64,000 nt of DNA, taken from the NCBI GenBank assembly GCA_023159155.1, contig JAJNNX010000025.1:1-64000 (forward strand). The letters run 5' to 3'. The notes beneath the pieces are model-generated. The model ran no database searches, had not been told where the DNA came from, and saw only the letters and a list, made by a program, of their open reading frames with translations. Of this stretch, positions 59,745 through 64,000 are shown piece after piece (positions within the stretch are counted from its first letter, which is position 1; every line of letters begins with the position of its first letter). The stretch comes from Ustulina deusta (lineage: Eukaryota > Ascomycota > Sordariomycetes > Xylariales > Xylariaceae). The position numbers and the translations under genes are program-made.

Positions 59745-60884
59745 TTAAGCAAATATGACGCCGCCGACGAGAAAGCCGGCAAAAATTTCGAAGCCGGGCC
59801 CTCTCACAATCGGAGCCGCTGATCCAGTCTGTAGATTACCAATAGCGGACGTCGGGGTACTGTCCCCATCAGTAACGCCGGGCGTGACGACCGCAACCTC
59901 CGTTACCGTTGTCACGGCGCCGCCAGGAAGTGTCGACGTAAATGTCGAGGTCCTTGATGTCGGGGTAGGGGTAGTTGATGTTGAAAATGTGGAGGCTACA
60001 CGGCATTAGAACGGACACACATACACGAATTTCGAGAGCATGGGAGTAGCTGAAGCAATGAGTCATGTTAAAGATGCGGATTGATAGCAGTCGAGAAATT
60101 GACAAGCGCTCCAAGTCGTCATTTTTATTACAGTCATCAAATCGCTTCACAGCGGAGGCACTCAAATAATGTGCGTTCACTTACTAGTAGAAGAATGTGC
60201 ATCGCTGGAAGACTTAGAGGTCTGCCATGAAGATGACGAGGTAGAGTCTGGGGTTTCGGTCTCAGTCGCCTCAGTAGTAGGAGTAGAACTAGAGGTAGAG
60301 GTAGATGTAGATGTGGACGAGGATGGAGAAGTAGGAGTAGAAGTAGGAGTTGGAGTTGGTGTGGTTGCTGGAGTCGACGATGAGGCTGTGGGCGTATCCT
60401 GGTTTGTGCTTGTTGTTTCCGTAGGCGTTTGCTCTGTCGATGTGGTTGGCTCATCGGTCGATGTTGTCGATGGCGTGTCCGAGGTAGTAGCCGGGGCAGA
60501 AGAAGAAGTCGTGGTGTCCGAGGTGGTTGTATTGTTTGCGGACGTTCCTTGTCGAATAGCTAAGCGAACGACGCTCGACGGTAGCTCGGGACTCCTGGCG
60601 TGAACGGCTTCAACGGTTTGGTGGTCTGAGCCGGAGACACCATCCTTAAAGGCATTTGGAGCATACTCGTGGAGAAGTTGGTGTAGAGCTCGAGGTGAGA
60701 CGACGCTCAACAGACGAGAGAACGACGTCTGATCCCCATTCTGATTTACGGTATTGTCGACGTCCTCCACCCCCGTAGAGTCCTCCCGCAATGATCTCAC
60801 ACCGAAGTAGGCGGCATCGGTCAAGGCAGCTGTGAAAGAGGTATAGACAAAGAATGTGAAAAGAAGTGTCCGCATGGTCGGCAT
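59745..60884 (-). CDS. Secreted Ser/Thr-rich mucin-like protein, 316 aa
   Basis: Exons 60884-60185 and 59995-59745 join across a 189-bp intron with donor GTAAGT and acceptor GTGTAG. The N-terminus MPTMRTLLFTFFVYTSFTAAL is a signal peptide. Residues 20-125 are ordinary mixed sequence. A long tract of Thr, Ser and Pro follows (TPTPTPTSTPTSP, SSSTSTSTSTSSS), suited to heavy O-mannosylation. Exon 2 continues the Ser/Thr region, adds VTTVTEVAVVTPGVTDG and ends in a hydrophobic tail FEIFAGFLVGGVIFA that could be a GPI or membrane anchor. The function is unknown; cell-wall or surface location is inferred. An ATG 43 codons upstream is in frame but precedes the hydrophobic signal poorly. Confidence 0.72.
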
Positions 60885-63106
60885 CGTCTTGCCACAGTCT
60901 AGCCCTTCCCTCGGCCAGACACTCAAGCGAGCAGTGGTCTTCTCACTAATGATGGGGAATATCTCTAGGGGATTCGACCAGAATATGGCTGGATGGGACG
61001 GTAAGACGGACAACGGGTCAAGGCGGGAAGAAAACCTCTACGGCTTGGAGGTGCCCAGTAGAATATATACGTTGTATGTATTTATATATAGAGGTAGAAC
61101 TAGGACATGTAGGTAGTGGGTAATGAGGGGGACTAGGCGTTACACTACAGTCAGTTAGCCAGCTCGATGAGCTAGGATAGACCTTGATTCGAGCCGCATC
61201 CTCATGACTTTTTTTTTTAGGTGTACCGGCTGGGTGGGTGGTGCCAAATCATCAAGCACTGTGTGTAGAGTCCGATTGGTGGGTGCCTAGGGAGAAAAAG
61301 ATGTACACTGCAGCACACGTAAGGGTGTCTACTTCTGCATTACTTGCCTATCAGCTGAGGTGGGTTCAACTGCTGTACTGTATTCTGGCTTGTGGGACAA
61401 AACCAGACGGCAATAGCGGCATACCTAGCAAGCGTGAAATAGCGGAGGATAACACTGCTGCAGACTTGAGCTGAAGTTCATTGAATATATTACATACCTA
61501 TCTAGACAGTAACCTAGGCACACAACACTCCATGTACTAACTTGGAGTGTCCATACCTTTATACACACAGTAGCATGCCGGACAGCTAGCTACAGTGCAT
61601 TACAAATTTACAAGGAGAGTGGCAAGGATGTCACTACAGCAACTTGGCCTTCTTTTTGTCCCTCGTGTTCTGAAGTGTCGATGATCTTAGTACATAGTCG
61701 GGGGTTAAAAGACTCGGGAAACCCGGCCTACGACAACTAGCCTCTAAGCCTCCAGGCCTCCACCATGAGTCCTATATCCGAGAGGTTAGGCGTGTAAGTC
61801 GCATGGGCGGCCAGGACACACCGAGCCTGTACTTTTGGTGTTTTCAGAAGGCGTATCGGACAATAGTCATTGTCTAGTGATATCCGAGTTATCTAGACTA
61901 GACTTGTTGTCTCCTTCAAGTCCCCAAACGTATAGATACTATAGATCAGCCTTCCATGTAAGGAAATGCTTGGCAGTTTGACCTTAAACATAATCTAACA
62001 TGGTAATTGGTAAAATAAATCAATGACGTTTGGATGAGTGTGCCTAGTCTCGGCTGGAACTAGCGCATTTACATGACAGGCTCCGGCAAGTGCTCCGGCT
62101 TGGAATACGAGATTGTCGTCATTGGCAACTTATAAATAATTATCATGTTTTTGTCTTTTTCTATGGAATTTTCTGATTTGCTATAACTTGGGACTGCATT
62201 GGAGACGTGGTAGGAAGTGTCCCACCATCACCAACATGATGTTTTGAATGCAGTCGCTGTTTGCTGTTGGTGATTGTCCAATGTGTTGCATGCCACAGTG
62301 TGCCGTGAGTCGCACTATGAGACAAGAAAATCGCAGAGAAAACAGGTCTGTTGAAGTCATGCTAATGAAGCATTGCAAAATAGGTATGGTCGAGAGCCTG
62401 CGATCCTTGACTATTTAACGCACATTAAACGGTAGGAGATCTCTCACACTACCTAACCTGGGGCACACCACACCACTATAGGTACCTACCTAATGTACCT
62501 AATGACTATGGGTACTAGGTACCTACTGTGCTTATATCCTTATGCTGCCTCTTTTACTGAATTTAATTCAAGGCAACATCTCTTATCGATAAAGGCGTGT
62601 ACCAATGTACTTACAGAGGGGAATGTTGGTTCACAGTTAAATGGGTATTTACTATATCAGTAGCGGTAGGTTTGCATCCTGTTAGCGCTAGTCCTAGTCT
62701 AGTTGTCAATGGACATCTCTTTTTCTCTACTTGGTACCTCTGTTAGTTACATGGGGTATAGATAGATCTTATCAGTACCTACCTACCACCTACCTACACA
62801 AGGTACCTGTGTAATCCCCACACAAGTACGCAATAGTGCAGGCATGTACGGTATCTTAGTGCATGGTTGACTGACTGAACAGCTCTCAAGATAGCCTCAC
62901 GAAATACATGTGATCGATTATTTGTCTGTTTGGTTCCAACCTGCACAAACTTTTCCACAGTCCAACCCGGCTTTTCCTTCCTTGGCTCCCTGAGGACTTC
63001 CAACATATCGAAACCGAGATCTTACCGTATCCGAACAATAGTTAAGATCATCTCTTCGATTTCTCATGACACGGAACACTCTGTGCGGCCAATTGGTCCC
63101 CCCGAT
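60885..63106. other. Long divergent intergenic region
   Basis: This 2.2-kb region separates the Ser/Thr-rich protein gene (-) from the last gene (+). It has several TAGGTACCTACC words at 62470-62530 and 62775-62810, and AT-rich sequence near 62120-62170. No gene is supported. Confidence 0.5.
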
Positions 63107-64000
63107 ATGCCTGACCATCTTGGCCTTTCAGCGAGCGCTTGCGAAGATGTTTTGAACCATCCTGATCTCGACAGATTGAGGTCACAGTCGAGACCTCCCA
63201 ATCCATATCATCGCCAAATCTCTGAGCTGCTTGAACCCTCTATACGCTATGCCGCTAGACGACGAAGCCCCCCGCCTACCGATAGTGGCACTGAAGCCGA
63301 TGATGAGCACTTCCTCAAGGGACTGCCCGCCCCGAGAAGGCTGCATAAGGGCCTGCGCGGACGGAGCGAGGCCTCTTCTGGCGCCTCTACTCCTTACCTC
63401 GCGACGCCGGCGCCACTCGATCACGAAGATAGACCGCTCTCCTTTGGCGCAAGGAAAGGCACGTCTGCGTGGATTCAGACCTCCTCTACCATCCCAGACA
63501 AGTGGAAGAGGAGGAGGGCGAGGGAGACCATCCGTCGTTTCGCCGAGCTACTTATCATCGGTATCTTAGGCATATGTGTATACGCCAATACCCAGGTGCG
63601 GCCTATCTTACAAAGGTCAAGTCGTGGTAAATAAGAACCCTCTTGCTGCGCTGACCCAGTGAGAATAGCTAATGGATATTCACGCAGAACTCGGTCACGC
63701 TGTGGGAACGGTGGCATCTCTGATAGTTCTATATCCATTGCGACTGCTGCTTTGGGCCTATTGGCACCGAAAACCCTCGAGAAAAGTACCTATCATGCTG
63801 CCCTCGTCGTTCGATCCAGCACCCCTTTTCTACCCCCCGACCATGACACTCTTGGTTTCATCCTTGATCGCCGTCGACAATCCGGCCATACTCCTCCCAA
63901 ACACTATCCTCGCACTCTGCTCCCTACCACGAGCCCTGATTCCTACGCTGTCTCCAGCTGGCGAGGATCTTAGCTCCCTCCACTGGGTAGTGGCGTCCGT
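63107..64000 (+). CDS. Multi-pass membrane protein N-terminus, possible dolichol kinase (Sec59-like), partial
   Basis: Exon 1 is 63107-63626 and exon 2 starts at 63688; the window ends inside exon 2 after 277 residues. The first 120 residues are polar and Pro/Arg-rich, with SGTEADDEHFLKGLPAPRRL, a motif I associate with fungal proteins annotated as dolichol kinase. Hydrophobic segments start at AELLIIGILGICVYAN and continue with VASLIVLYPLRLLLWAY, then DPAPLFYPPTMTLLVSSLIAV and ALIPTLSP. Dolichol kinase makes dolichyl phosphate for N-glycosylation in the endoplasmic reticulum. The kinase motif would lie beyond the window, so the family call is tentative; the gene itself is well supported by the in-phase intron. 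Confidence 0.6.

Noticed and set aside
60169..60603. A Val/Glu/Asp-rich + strand frame
   Set aside because: It is the antisense of the Ser/Thr repeat tract of the secreted protein, a known low-complexity artefact.
1..64000. CRISPR arrays, bacterial operons, ribosome-binding sites, prophage or rRNA
   Set aside because: The sequence is eukaryotic nuclear DNA with spliceosomal introns; no regularly spaced repeats or rRNA motifs were seen.

Overview
The window is a piece of nuclear DNA from a filamentous ascomycete (Pezizomycotina; a Sordariomycete is my best guess). The evidence is the gene content (XRN1, a Neo1-type flippase, glycogen synthase, an RbAp48-type WD protein, large F-box proteins), short introns of about 50-190 bp with GTANGT donors, CT-rich leaders, TAGGTACCTA-type words scattered between genes, and a very AT-rich block whose mutations look like repeat-induced point mutation (RIP).

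Positions 1 to about 12350 are a gene-free AT-rich block. Most of it (4035-11630) is one Ty3/gypsy chromovirus-type retrotransposon. It has two 179-bp LTRs, a TTAAG target duplication and a polypurine tract, and the remains of gag zinc knuckle, reverse transcriptase, RNase H, integrase and chromodomain can still be read in order on the + strand, full of stops and with key catalytic residues lost through G-to-A changes. To its left lie a 460-bp fold-back element and another palindrome. A decayed tRNA-like sequence sits inside its unexplained 3' segment.

The rest, about 12400-64000, is ordinary gene-bearing DNA. In order: an unknown disordered protein (-), a three-exon Pmp3-type membrane peptide (-), an Nrp1-like RNA-binding protein (+), an F-box-type gene with one in-frame stop (-), XRN1 (-), relics of an SRPK-like kinase and an aminoglycoside-phosphotransferase-like gene (+), an RbAp48/Hat2 WD protein (+), a Neo1-type P4-ATPase (+), glycogen synthase (+), an F-box/leucine-rich protein (+), a CobW GTPase (-), a secreted metallophosphoesterase of 11 exons (-), a Gly/Asn-rich probably GPI-anchored protein (-), a FAM32A-like protein (+), a secreted Ser/Thr-rich protein (-) and the start of a multi-pass membrane protein that may be dolichol kinase (+, cut by the window end).

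Most of these are housekeeping genes, each with its own promoter; there is no operon, biosynthetic cluster or defence island. I found no clearly new biological system. The observations most worth a second look are the retroelement and the tRNA relic in it, the degenerate exonuclease domain of the Nrp1-like protein, the nonsense codon in the F-box gene, the frame conflict at the last exon of the phosphoesterase, and the two broken kinase-type genes between XRN1 and the WD gene.
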